A DNA stretch of 6,943 nucleotides from Balneolales bacterium (GCA_007131625.1 SLQC01000340.1:1-6943), one strand, 5' to 3'. Counted from the first letter of the stretch, positions 1 through 6,943 are shown. The notes: generated by a model not told the origin, from the letters alone. Program-made: numbers and translations.

Positions 1-52
1 AACTTGATATCAATTAGTTACGGGTTTTTATCAGGCAAATTGGCCTGCCATT

Positions 53-73
53 GCAATGCGAGTTCTGCATTGC
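53..73. repeat. Inverted repeat, 7-bp stem and 7-nt loop
   Basis: GCAATGC (53-59) and GCATTGC (67-73) are perfectly complementary around the loop GAGTTCT. A weaker 5-bp inverted repeat, CAGGC and GCCTG (32-36 and 43-47), lies next to it. Neither is followed by a T-run on either strand, so neither is a standard intrinsic terminator, although the pair could protect a transcript end. Confidence 0.45.
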
Positions 74-154
74 CTATATTTATGTAAAATGACACGTCAG
101 ACTTTTCGGAGTGGACTCATATATTAATAAATCAAAAACGATCAGAAACCGGTC

Positions 155-186
155 CAAATTTACTATTTAATAGTGTAAAAACCAAT
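155..186 (-). promoter_or_regulatory. Candidate Bacteroidota-type promoter reading leftward
   Basis: On the minus strand, ATTG (186-183) is followed after a 20-nt spacer by TAAATTTG (162-155). This fits the Bacteroidota pattern TTG, 17-23 nt, TAnnTTTG. Transcription would begin near 148 and run out of the left edge. The spacer contains the palindrome ACTATT-T-AATAGT (162-174), which touches the -7 box and is placed like an operator. The elements match by eye only, in AT-rich sequence, and no gene served by it is visible. Confidence 0.35.
162..174. repeat. 13-bp AT-rich palindrome
   Basis: ACTATT and AATAGT form a perfect 6-bp inverted repeat around a single central T. It lies between the two boxes of the candidate leftward promoter, where a repressor could bind. 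As RNA it would not form a stable hairpin. Confidence 0.45.
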
Positions 187-211
187 GATTCCAATATGAT
201 AGCCAATGATT
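182..211. repeat. Pair of 9-bp direct repeats, CCAATGATT
   Basis: CCAATGATT occurs at 182-190 and again at 203-211. The 21-bp period is two turns of B-DNA, so both copies face the same side of the helix. The inner copy overlaps the possible -33 box of the leftward promoter. This geometry is common for activator sites, but no known regulator motif is recognised. Confidence 0.5.
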
Positions 212-316
212 ATAATTAGTTGATAATGTAGCGGGATCCGTTTCCTGAATTATTTGAGACGAATACTTACGGGTGGCCGTGGAAGAAAACGTATGAAACA
301 ATCTTTTCGTACCTGA

Positions 317-2617
317 TCAGGACCCGATAAGAGACAGTTTCGCAAATTTGACCATAAGTTTCTTTTGGCCTGCATTTTTAAAAAAGACAGTGACTTTCGC
401 CTGTTCGCCCCGGCCTTCGCACTGTAGTACCTTTCCTGCTCCGAATTTGGGATGGATCACCGCCATTCCGGGACGCCATACACCGTCGTCAGGCATGTTG
501 TCATACTCGATGGACATACCCGTCGGAGAGGTTTGTTCAGGCTGAAATATGGAAGTGCGGGACCCGGTTGACGCTCGGTCTTCATCGTAAGCAATATAGG
601 TTGATCCGGGTCGACTCGCGGATCTGTCCTGCCTGATTGTGGCTCCGGTTTCGGTTCGAACAACAGCTGAGTCCACCTCATCCAGAAATCGGGAACGGCG
701 CATTTCGATCTGTTCGCCGAACCGGAACCTGTTTTTTGCATAACTGAAAAATAGTAGCTTTTTAGCTCGGGTAATGGCAACGTAGAAAAGCCGCCGCTCT
801 TCCTCAACGTCGACCTCTTCACCAACTCGGCCGCCTATGGGAAACAGATCCTCTTCAAGCCCGGTGATATACACGACCGGGAATTCGAGACCTTTGGAAC
901 CGTGGGCGGTCATCAATGTTACCGCCGGCTTTTCTGTGTCATGTGCATCGAGATCGGTGACCAAACTTATCTCCTGTAAAAATGCACCGAGAGAAGGGGT
1001 ATTACTGCTTTTTTCAAAAAAGGAAATAGCATTGAGCAATTCCATTACATTTTGCCGCCTCATAATAGAATCATGTGAATGCTCCTCGATAAACTGTTTG
1101 ACGTAGCCAGTCTCTTCGAGCAGAAACCGGACAGTATCGGTTAAGCCGACTTCCTGCAGTTTTTGTTGCGTCTGCTGCATCACGTCGACAAAATTACGGA
1201 TTCTCGGGATGGTAGGTTTGTAGATACCGGTTGACTCTACATTCTGAATAACATCCCAGAGCGATTTCCCACTATCGCGGGCCAGTTGGGCCAGGATCAG
1301 GATCGTCTTTTCGCCTACACCGCGCACCGGTTCATTGATGACTCGCAGCAGAGATTCGTCGTCACCCGAATTGACCAGAAGCCGGAGATAGGCGGTCACA
1401 TCTTTGATCTCCCTGCGCTGGTAAAAGGATACACCACCAACCAACTGGTAGGTAATTCCGCGACGGCGAAAGGCATCTTCCAGAACTCTGCTTTGGTAGT
1501 TGGTCCGGTAAAGAACCGCAAAATCCCGGTAACTCAAGTTTCTGCGCATCTTTATCTCATCGATCATACGGGCAATCCGATTAGCCTCGTCGCGTTCGTC
1601 GTAGTTTTCGATGACGGTGATGGCGTCACCCTGATCGTTCCGAGTCCACAAGGTTTTATCAAGCCGGGATACGTTGTTTCTTATCACGGAATCAGCACAT
1701 TGCAGGATTGCTTTGGTCGATCGGTAATTCTGTTCAAGGGGAATCCGGACAGCATTTGGATAATCCTCCTGGAAATTCAAAATATTGCTGATATCGGCAC
1801 CACGGAAGGAGTAGATACTCTGGGAGTCGTCACCTACAACACATATGTTTTGGTTGCCGGAAGTCAGCATACGGGTAACCCGGTACTGGGCATGATTGGT
1901 GTCCTGATATTCGTCGATCAGGATATAGCGAAAATGTTCCTGATATTTGTGCAACAGATTGGGATGTGCCTCGAACAGCTCGATCGGCTTGATCAGCAAA
2001 TCATCGAAGTCCATAGCATTGTTTTTCTTGCATCGCGCCAGGTAACGTTCGTAAACCCGGGCGGCGATATCCTCCATGGAACTCTGGACAAAATTATTGC
2101 TAAATGTCTCCGGGGTGATGAGCTGGTTTTTGGCTCCACTGATTATATATCGGACCGATTGCGGCTTAACCTCCTTTGTGTTGATATTCATTTCCTGAAG
2201 GATGGTTTTGATCACCCGGTCACTATCCACCGAATCATAAATACTGAAATTCCGGGTATAGTCAAGCTGTTCCGCCTCGATCCGGAGGATTCGGGAAAAA
2301 ATAGAATGGAATGTGCCCATCCAGAGCCTGTTGGCCTGTTCACCGATCAAGTCGACGATTCGGTCCTTCATTTCACGGGCCGCCTTGTTGGTGAAAGTGA
2401 GCGCCAGAATCTGATTCGCATAAGCTTTTTCCTGATAGAGAAGATTGGCGATCCGGTAGGTCAGGACACGGGTTTTCCCGCTGCCGGCGCCGGCAATAAT
2501 AAGCAGCGGCCCGTCGGTGTGTTCGACAGCTTCCTTCTGGCGGCCATTCAGTCCCTTAAGGAATGAAGGAGAAGACGGCCGCTGTTCGTCATCGTTTTTC
2601 AATACAAAGTCAGGCAT
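317..2617 (-). CDS. uvrD: UvrD/PcrA-family ATP-dependent 3'-5' DNA helicase
   Basis: This 766-residue protein is a complete superfamily 1A helicase, acting in the cytoplasm in nucleotide excision repair and removal of replication or transcription blocks. Visible motifs in order: Q motif (GLNGRQKEAV, about 22-31), Walker A AGAGSGKT (42-49), motif Ia TFTNKAAREM (74-83), Ib GTFHSIFSR (101-109), Walker B DEYQD (235-239), motif III VGDDSQSIYSFRGA (261-274), motif IV LEQNYRST (294-301), NEPVRGVGEKT (428-438), motif V TAHGSKGLEFPVVY (570-583) and motif VI RRLFYVAITRAKK (608-620). A Ser/Thr/Arg-rich linker (about 651-710) leads to a C-terminal Tudor-like domain (W714, HPKFGAGKV 722-730, FFKNAGQKKL 745-754), which in PcrA/UvrD binds RNA polymerase. 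The ATG is the only reasonable start, since the next Met (83) lies beyond Walker A. It begins 16 bp after valS with no clear ribosome binding site, implying cotranscription. pcrA is an equally valid name; Rep is less likely because of the Tudor domain. Confidence 0.97.
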   Translation of the reverse strand: MPDFVLKNDDEQRPSSPSFLKGLNGRQKEAVEHTDGPLLIIAGAGSGKTRVLTYRIANLLYQEKAYANQILALTFTNKAAREMKDRIVDLIGEQANRLWMGTFHSIFSRILRIEAEQLDYTRNFSIYDSVDSDRVIKTILQEMNINTKEVKPQSVRYIISGAKNQLITPETFSNNFVQSSMEDIAARVYERYLARCKKNNAMDFDDLLIKPIELFEAHPNLLHKYQEHFRYILIDEYQDTNHAQYRVTRMLTSGNQNICVVGDDSQSIYSFRGADISNILNFQEDYPNAVRIPLEQNYRSTKAILQCADSVIRNNVSRLDKTLWTRNDQGDAITVIENYDERDEANRIARMIDEIKMRRNLSYRDFAVLYRTNYQSRVLEDAFRRRGITYQLVGGVSFYQRREIKDVTAYLRLLVNSGDDESLLRVINEPVRGVGEKTILILAQLARDSGKSLWDVIQNVESTGIYKPTIPRIRNFVDVMQQTQQKLQEVGLTDTVRFLLEETGYVKQFIEEHSHDSIMRRQNVMELLNAISFFEKSSNTPSLGAFLQEISLVTDLDAHDTEKPAVTLMTAHGSKGLEFPVVYITGLEEDLFPIGGRVGEEVDVEEERRLFYVAITRAKKLLFFSYAKNRFRFGEQIEMRRSRFLDEVDSAVVRTETGATIRQDRSASRPGSTYIAYDEDRASTGSRTSIFQPEQTSPTGMSIEYDNMPDDGVWRPGMAVIHPKFGAGKVLQCEGRGEQAKVTVFFKNAGQKKLMVKFAKLSLIGS

Positions 2618-2633
2618 AAATTACTTCGGAAAA

Positions 2634-5354
2634 TCAATCCAGGTCGGCAAGGATCGTTTTCATTTTATTCAAGTTTGTTCGGGCATCCCGCTGTTTGTTA
2701 CGCTCGTTCTGCACGACTTCTTCGGGAGCATTTTCGACAAACTTGATGTTGGACAATTTCTTTTCCACAGCACCGGAAAAAGATTCCAGCCGCCCGATTT
2801 CCTTGCGGATACGTTCCTTTTCCTTTTCGAAATCGATAATACCGGTCAGTGGAACATAAAGTTCATGGCCGTCGACTACATCCGAAGCACTCGCTGAGGG
2901 ACGTTCGGCGGCTGTATCAACGGTAAAGTCACTGAGCCGCAGCAATTTTTCAAAAACCTGACGATGATCAACCAGTGCATCCTGAAAATCAGGGGTTGCC
3001 GGTTTGATGATAATCGATACATCGAGATTGTCGGGGACATTCATCTCGGCCCGGATATTCCGCACTGAAGAGACCATCTGCTGGATGGTTCTGAAAAGTT
3101 TTTCGGAATCGTAGTCAACCAGTTTATTGTTGTAAACCGGCCAGTCACTCAGGATTAACGCTTCCTCAGGCGACCTGTCATCAAGCCGTTGCCAAATTTC
3201 CTCGGTGATGAATGGCATGAACGGATGAAGGAGTTTCAGCAGCATTTCAAAGATCACAATAGCCCGCTGTGCATCTCCGGGGGGCATTTTCGATCCATAC
3301 TCGGGCTTGATGAGTTCGAGGTACCAGTCACAGAAATCGTCCCACACCAGCGAATAGATTTTTAACAAAGCTTCGTTGAGACGGTAACGGGAGAGATCGT
3401 CGTCGACAGCTAGAACGGTCTGCTGTACCCGAGAGATCATCCAGCGATCGTGCAGAGAAAGGTAATTGTCTTTGTCCGGTCGCTGATTTTGGTCACCACC
3501 CTGATCATCATGCTTCCAGGTTCGGTCATAAGACGTTTCGGGGGCAAGATGGAGATTCAGAAATCGGAATGCATTCCATATTTTATTGGCAAAATTACGC
3601 CCCATTTCAAATTTGCCGGGATCGAGTTTGATATCCTGTCCCTGAGCACATAGTATAATGAGGCAGTAGCGTACGGCATCTGCACCATACATGTCGATCA
3701 TCTCAAGCGGATCAATTCCGTTATTCAGACTCTTGCTCATCTTTCGGCCCTGCTTGTCCTTGATGATCCCAGTCATGAAAATGTCCTGAAATGGTGCCTT
3801 GCCGGTGAGATGCAGCCCGCCCATAATCATCCGGCTCACCCAGAAAAAGAGGATGTCGTATCCCGAAACAAGAAGGGAGGTCGGGTAAAAGTAGTTGAAC
3901 GCTTTGGTTTTCTCGGGCCATCCCAGCGTGGAAAATGGCCAGAGCCAGGAGGAGAACCAGGTGTCGAGCACATCGGGATCCTGAATCATATCCTTATCGG
4001 GCTGATCGATGCTGACTACATATTCCCGGCTGTGATCTATAGATCCGTCATCATTGGTGTAGTACCAGACGGGGATGCGGTGTCCCCACCAGAGTTGACG
4101 GGAGATGACCCAGTCGCGAATATTTTCCATCCACCGCATAAATTCGTTTTCCCAACGGGAAGGATAGAATGAGAATTCGTCGTTTCTGTTCGCCTTCATC
4201 GCCTTGTCGGCCAATGGTTTTATTTTCACGAACCATTGGTCGGATAGCAGTGGTTCGATAATCGCCTTGCTGCGGCTGGAAATTCCTACCTGATTGACAT
4301 AATCCTCAACTTTAACCAGCAGGCCATCGTTTTCCAAATCCCTTACTATTTTATTCCTGGCATCAAAGCGATCCATGTTGGCGTATCGGCCGGAAGCTTC
4401 GTTCAGCGACCCGTTTTTATTGATGATGTTTATGACCTGCAGATTGTGGCGTCGGCCAAGCTCGAAGTCGTTTTCATCGTGTGCCGGTGTGACTTTCAGA
4501 GCACCACTGCCGTAATCCATTGTAACATAGTCATCAGCGATAATTGGAACACTTCGTCCGGTAGTGGGAATAATTACTTTGCCACCGACCATATCCTTGT
4601 ATCTTTCATCATCTGGGTGGACACTAACTGCGGTGTCGGCAGGGATGGTCTCGGGTCGGGTGGTTGCGATGGTGATGTGCGTTTTGCCGGATCGAGTGGC
4701 TGTCGACTCATCCAGCGGATACGAAACGTGCCACATATGTCCTTTACGTTCTACATGTTCCACCTCTTCGTCGGATATGGCGGTCATGTCGACCGGACAC
4801 CAGTTAACCAGATAGTTGCCCTTATAGATGAGTCCCTCGTTGTGAAGCCGGATGAACGTCTCCTGAACAGCGTGGGAGAGCCCTTCGTCCATTGTGAATC
4901 GTTCGCGGCTCCAGTCGCAGCTCACCCCAAGTTTGCTGTATTGTTTGGTAATAATTGCCCCATACTTTTCTTTCCATTCCCACACCTTTTGGACGAACGC
5001 TTCGCGGCCGATATCGTGCCGGCTTTTCTTTTCGATTTTCTTGAGTTCCCGCTCCACAACATTCTGAGTAGCGATTCCGGCGTGATCGGTACCGGGAAGC
5101 CAGAGTGCTTCGTACCCCTGCATCCGTTTCAAACGGGTGAGCGCATCCTGGACGGCTCCCTGGAGGGCGTGCCCCATATGCAGTGCACCGGTCACATTGG
5201 GAGGGGGCATCATTATGGTGAACGGCTCCTTGCCGGACTCCTCATGGGCTTCGAACATCCGGTGCTTCTTCCAGTAGTCGTACCATTGATCTTCAATGGC
5301 TTTAGGGTCGTACTTTTTGGGAATTTCTTTTTCGGAGGGATTTCCGCTGGACAT
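2634..5354 (-). CDS. valS: Valine-tRNA ligase (valyl-tRNA synthetase)
   Basis: This class Ia aminoacyl-tRNA synthetase charges tRNA-Val with valine in the cytoplasm and hydrolyses mischarged Thr-tRNA. From the chosen ATG it has 906 residues, normal for ValS. The HIGH signature is PPPNVTGALHMGHAL (50-64) and the KMSKS loop is RKMSKSLNN (537-545). The CP1 editing domain keeps all six residues I know as editing-site positions from Thermus ValRS: R233 and T236 in TTRPET, then K287, T289, D293 and D296 in KVTPAHDENDFELG. Other family blocks are NWCP (184-187), EPLLSDQWFVK (367-377), DWVISRQLWWGHRIPVWY (414-431) and DVLDTWFSSWLWPFSTLGWP (461-480). An anticodon-binding region (about 630-780) is followed by the C-terminal coiled-coil arm (about 838-905). 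The same frame is open upstream to an ATG at 5432, but those 26 extra residues resemble no ValS N-terminus and cover a potential RNA structure, so I start at MSSGNPSEKE. No Shine-Dalgarno is evident. Confidence 0.97.
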   Translation of the reverse strand: MSSGNPSEKEIPKKYDPKAIEDQWYDYWKKHRMFEAHEESGKEPFTIMMPPPNVTGALHMGHALQGAVQDALTRLKRMQGYEALWLPGTDHAGIATQNVVERELKKIEKKSRHDIGREAFVQKVWEWKEKYGAIITKQYSKLGVSCDWSRERFTMDEGLSHAVQETFIRLHNEGLIYKGNYLVNWCPVDMTAISDEEVEHVERKGHMWHVSYPLDESTATRSGKTHITIATTRPETIPADTAVSVHPDDERYKDMVGGKVIIPTTGRSVPIIADDYVTMDYGSGALKVTPAHDENDFELGRRHNLQVINIINKNGSLNEASGRYANMDRFDARNKIVRDLENDGLLVKVEDYVNQVGISSRSKAIIEPLLSDQWFVKIKPLADKAMKANRNDEFSFYPSRWENEFMRWMENIRDWVISRQLWWGHRIPVWYYTNDDGSIDHSREYVVSIDQPDKDMIQDPDVLDTWFSSWLWPFSTLGWPEKTKAFNYFYPTSLLVSGYDILFFWVSRMIMGGLHLTGKAPFQDIFMTGIIKDKQGRKMSKSLNNGIDPLEMIDMYGADAVRYCLIILCAQGQDIKLDPGKFEMGRNFANKIWNAFRFLNLHLAPETSYDRTWKHDDQGGDQNQRPDKDNYLSLHDRWMISRVQQTVLAVDDDLSRYRLNEALLKIYSLVWDDFCDWYLELIKPEYGSKMPPGDAQRAIVIFEMLLKLLHPFMPFITEEIWQRLDDRSPEEALILSDWPVYNNKLVDYDSEKLFRTIQQMVSSVRNIRAEMNVPDNLDVSIIIKPATPDFQDALVDHRQVFEKLLRLSDFTVDTAAERPSASASDVVDGHELYVPLTGIIDFEKEKERIRKEIGRLESFSGAVEKKLSNIKFVENAPEEVVQNERNKQRDARTNLNKMKTILADLD

Positions 5355-5377
5355 AATGTTATGATATCTGAAACAAC

Positions 5378-5447
5378 TGAAACGATTGCCGGAGGTACAT
5401 GCTCGGGTTGCCGGTCGTTCGACCTGCACCATTTGAGTAACGTTTCA
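5378..5447 (-). other. Possible structured 5' leader of valS
   Basis: In the 109-bp gap between rsmB and valS, minus-strand TGAAACG (5447-5441) is perfectly complementary to CGTTTCA (5384-5378), with one further possible G-U pair outside. The enclosed 56 nt contain a small self-complementary element, GGTC-GAAC-GACC (5424-5413), and two direct copies of CCGGCAA (5414-5408 and 5392-5386). A second GTTTCA copy (5374-5369) could pair with the same upstream strand, allowing two alternative registers. The element ends 23 nt before the valS ATG. No T-run follows, so it is not an intrinsic terminator. I do not recognise a known riboswitch or T-box, and the GGCAACC string alone is too little to claim a SAM riboswitch. 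The pairing is seen; a regulatory role is inference. Confidence 0.3.
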
Positions 5448-5463
5448 AGGATTTAATAATGAG

Positions 5464-6783
5464 CTACACTTTTCTGTGAAGCAGCACACCGAAATGGCCG
5501 TCACATTTGTGGATGTGCGGAAGTGTCTGATACGATTTTCTGTCTTTGGACAGCACTTCTTCCGGAAGATAATCTTCGAGATTCTCCAGTTCGAAGTTGT
5601 CATATGACTTTAGAAAATGGTTGATCCGCTCTATGTTTTCATCTGGTTCGATAGAGCAGGTGGAGTAAACCAGACGTCCGCCACGCTTAACCATATTTGC
5701 TGCTGCATCAAGGAGTTCATCCTGTTGATCTGTAAATTCTTTGAGGTCTTTTTCAAATCGCCTCCATCTCAGGTCAGCCCGTTTGGCCAAGACACCAGTG
5801 CCGGAGCAGGGGGCATCCAACAGGACGGCATCCACCAGTTTGAACCGTTCCTTAATGATATCCGCCCTTTGTACCTTAACGATATTGGCTCCGTAGTTGG
5901 TAACGTTTTCAGCGATTGCGCCGATGCGGTCAGCGGCGATATCAACCGCCAGAATACTGCCTTGATTCTTCATCAGGTCAGCCATAAAAATGGTTTTGGT
6001 GCCGGGGGCTGCGCACAGATCGTAGACAGTTTCACCAGGTTTAGGATCGAGTATAGTAGGAGCAAATCCTGCTGCAATATCCTGGACCTGGCAAAAACCT
6101 TTCTGAAACCAGTTTTTAGAGCGGATTTTCTGGAGTGTTTCAACACGGTAAAAGCCGGGGAGCCAGTCGCTTTCCTCAAAAGCTATTCCTGATTTTGAAA
6201 GACGGAGATGAAAATTCTTATCGTTGGTTTTAAGTCCATTTACCCGCAGATAATACCCAGGTCGATGATTGTTGTACTGCATCAGCTGAAAAGCTTCACG
6301 TTCGCCGAACCGTTTCACCCAACGCTCCACTAACCATTCGGGATGGGAAAAAGTGGTGGCGATGAGTTTGGTCCGGTCCTCGAAATCAGGTTTTGGAAGG
6401 TTGGGCATCTCGCGCTGTACCCGGCGAAGTATGGCGTTCATCAGGTCGCCGCTTCTGGAACCGCCCATCAGCTTTGCAAGATCTACAGCTTCATTAATAG
6501 CGGCGTAATCGGGAGTTCCGTCCATGAAAAGCAGGTCATAAAGACCGATACGAAGAATATTCTTGAACTGTGGATTCATATCTTCCACAGTCACAGCACT
6601 AAAACGTGATATCAGAAAATCAAGGTAACTTTTTTTGCGCAGGATCCCTTGAACATATTCGTTGGCCTGCTGACGATCCTGCCCATCAAGTTTGTCGAGG
6701 ATGCCCGGGTTCGTTCGCCTGTGTTCTTCAAAATAGTTCAGGGCATTAACACTGGTTTGTCGCGCAGTAAAAGTCTGTTCCAA
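5464..6783 (-). CDS. rsmB: 16S rRNA (cytosine-967-C5)-methyltransferase RsmB
   Basis: RsmB (Fmu/Sun) methylates C967 of 16S rRNA on C5 using S-adenosylmethionine during small-subunit assembly. The 439 residues match the usual length of about 430-450. An N-terminal NusB-like helical RNA-binding domain (about 1-125) includes ARQTSVNALNYFEE (7-20), RIGLYDLLFMDGTPDYAAINEAVDLAK (78-104) and NAILR (116-120). A Rossmann methyltransferase domain follows: QVQDIAAGFAP (232-242), SAM loop DLCAAPGTKT (255-264), acidic D281, motif IV DAPCSGTG (323-330, Cys326), DLRWRR (337-342), and motif VI STCS (374-377, Cys376). Cys376 matches the catalytic nucleophile of E. coli Fmu (Cys375), and Cys326 the second cysteine of the family. 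The C-terminal DGHFGVLL block (428-435) is typical. The start codon is TTG: no ATG or GTG occurs between the upstream in-frame TAA and Met69, and the NusB-like domain needs the N-terminal residues. It is the first gene of the cluster visible here. Confidence 0.95.
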   Translation of the reverse strand: MEQTFTARQTSVNALNYFEEHRRTNPGILDKLDGQDRQQANEYVQGILRKKSYLDFLISRFSAVTVEDMNPQFKNILRIGLYDLLFMDGTPDYAAINEAVDLAKLMGGSRSGDLMNAILRRVQREMPNLPKPDFEDRTKLIATTFSHPEWLVERWVKRFGEREAFQLMQYNNHRPGYYLRVNGLKTNDKNFHLRLSKSGIAFEESDWLPGFYRVETLQKIRSKNWFQKGFCQVQDIAAGFAPTILDPKPGETVYDLCAAPGTKTIFMADLMKNQGSILAVDIAADRIGAIAENVTNYGANIVKVQRADIIKERFKLVDAVLLDAPCSGTGVLAKRADLRWRRFEKDLKEFTDQQDELLDAAANMVKRGGRLVYSTCSIEPDENIERINHFLKSYDNFELENLEDYLPEEVLSKDRKSYQTLPHIHKCDGHFGVLLHRKV

Positions 6784-6814
6784 AGTAGTTTTTCCCGCTT
6801 TTCTGGTTTAAATT

Positions 6815-6822
6815 CAAATTTA
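6815..6822 (-). promoter_or_regulatory. Possible -7 promoter box for rsmB
   Basis: The minus strand reads TAAATTTG, a full match to the Bacteroidota -7 consensus TAnnTTTG, 31 nt upstream of the rsmB TTG codon. A start a few bases downstream would give a short leader of about 25 nt. No TTG or TTTG -33 box lies 17-23 nt further upstream, and the area is AT-rich, so the match may be accidental. Confidence 0.3.
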
Positions 6823-6839
6823 ACAAGATAAGGATTTTT

Positions 6840-6860
6840 TAGGTAATAGGTAATAGGAAT
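6840..6860. repeat. Short 7-bp tandem repeat upstream of rsmB
   Basis: The plus strand has two exact TAGGTAA units (6840-6846 and 6847-6853) and a degenerate third, TAGGAAT (6854-6860). The repeat lies about 60 bp upstream of rsmB, just upstream of the candidate -7 box. Its function is unknown; it could be a slippage tract or a binding site. Confidence 0.6.
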
Positions 6861-6943
6861 CTTAAATATACTGAGTGTTGTGGTAACTCGGATGATGTGC
6901 GTTTTGACGTCATGCCGGCAGAACCTGAAACCAATTCGATTCG

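Larger units (their letters stand above)
1..316. other. Intergenic region downstream of uvrD
   Basis: This AT-rich stretch has no ORF of convincing length on either strand. It holds two small hairpins (32-47 and 53-73), an odd-length palindrome (162-174), a 9-bp direct repeat (182-211), and a candidate leftward promoter (155-186). The palindrome CCTGATCAGG (312-321) spans the uvrD stop codon. I found no clear stem plus U-run to serve as a uvrD terminator; the best stem just past the stop is only 4 bp (minus-strand ACGG-CCAC-CCGT). Confidence 0.6.
6784..6943. other. AT-rich region upstream of rsmB, possible end of another gene
   Basis: No complete gene is visible in these 160 bases. At the right edge the minus strand can be read as ten residues, ESNWFQVLPA, ending in TGA at 6912-6910. 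This could be the C-terminus of a gene lying to the right, in the same orientation as rsmB, but it is too short to support. Another minus-strand frame is also open from the edge to a TAA at 6841-6839. The 8-bp palindrome TGACGTCA lies at 6905-6912. Confidence 0.3.

Noticed and set aside
231..316. Intrinsic terminator after uvrD
   Set aside because: Only 4-bp stems and the distant 6-bp complement TCCTGA/TCAGGA (243-248 and 317-322) were found, with no T-run following.
1286..2566. Plus-strand open frame of 426 codons antisense to uvrD
   Set aside because: It is in codon register with the helicase gene, so it stays open simply because uvrD avoids TTA, CTA and TCA codons there. The translation shows no family motif, while the minus strand encodes a complete helicase.
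4673..4686. 14-bp string TGATGTGCGTTTTG, repeated at 6893-6906
   Set aside because: One copy is inside valS coding sequence and the other is intergenic. A single 14-bp match in a 7-kb window is only mildly unlikely by chance, and the flanks do not match.
5386..5424. SAM riboswitch-like GGCAACC string in the valS leader
   Set aside because: The remaining conserved parts of the SAM-I and SAM-IV cores are not recognisable, and control of valS by SAM would be unexpected.
5355..5432. 26-residue N-terminal extension of ValS from the ATG at 5432
   Set aside because: The extension (MVQVERPATRACTSGNRF and on) is unlike ValS N-termini, whereas MSSGNPSEKEIPKKYDPKAIE from 5354 begins where the family usually does. 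It remains possible that the upstream ATG is used.
4446..5456. Plus-strand open frame of 336 codons antisense to valS
   Set aside because: It is also in register with valS codons and is a shadow of that gene. Its cysteine- and glycine-rich translation matches nothing recognisable.

Overview
The window holds three housekeeping genes, all on the minus strand and reading right to left, in the order rsmB, valS, uvrD/pcrA. It looks like an ordinary bacterial chromosome of moderate GC content. The likely lineage is Bacteroidota or a relative such as Balneolota/Rhodothermota. The support is indirect: none of the three starts has a convincing Shine-Dalgarno sequence, and the two AT-rich flanks each carry a TAAATTTG box matching the TAnnTTTG -7 element of Bacteroidota promoters. 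The exact lineage cannot be fixed from the sequence alone.

Layout from left to right. Positions 1-316 hold no convincing gene. They lie downstream of uvrD and contain short hairpins, a 9-bp direct repeat with a 21-bp period, and a candidate promoter pointing left out of the window. Positions 317-2617 encode a complete UvrD/PcrA-type superfamily 1A helicase with the C-terminal Tudor-like domain known to bind RNA polymerase. After a 16-bp gap comes valine-tRNA ligase, best started at 5354. A 109-bp gap then separates valS from rsmB. It carries a perfect 7-bp inverted repeat enclosing further potential pairing, so it could be a structured valS leader. RsmB, the 16S rRNA m5C967 methyltransferase, occupies 5464-6783 and appears to start with TTG. 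Positions 6784-6943 are AT-rich upstream sequence with a possible -7 box and a short tandem repeat.

The tight spacing and shared strand suggest one transcription unit joining ribosome maturation (RsmB), tRNA charging (ValS) and transcription-linked DNA repair (UvrD/PcrA). All catalytic motifs I checked are intact. I found no mobile element, CRISPR array, tRNA, rRNA or clearly new protein system. The points most worth a second look are the valS leader and the regulatory-looking sequence at 155-211.
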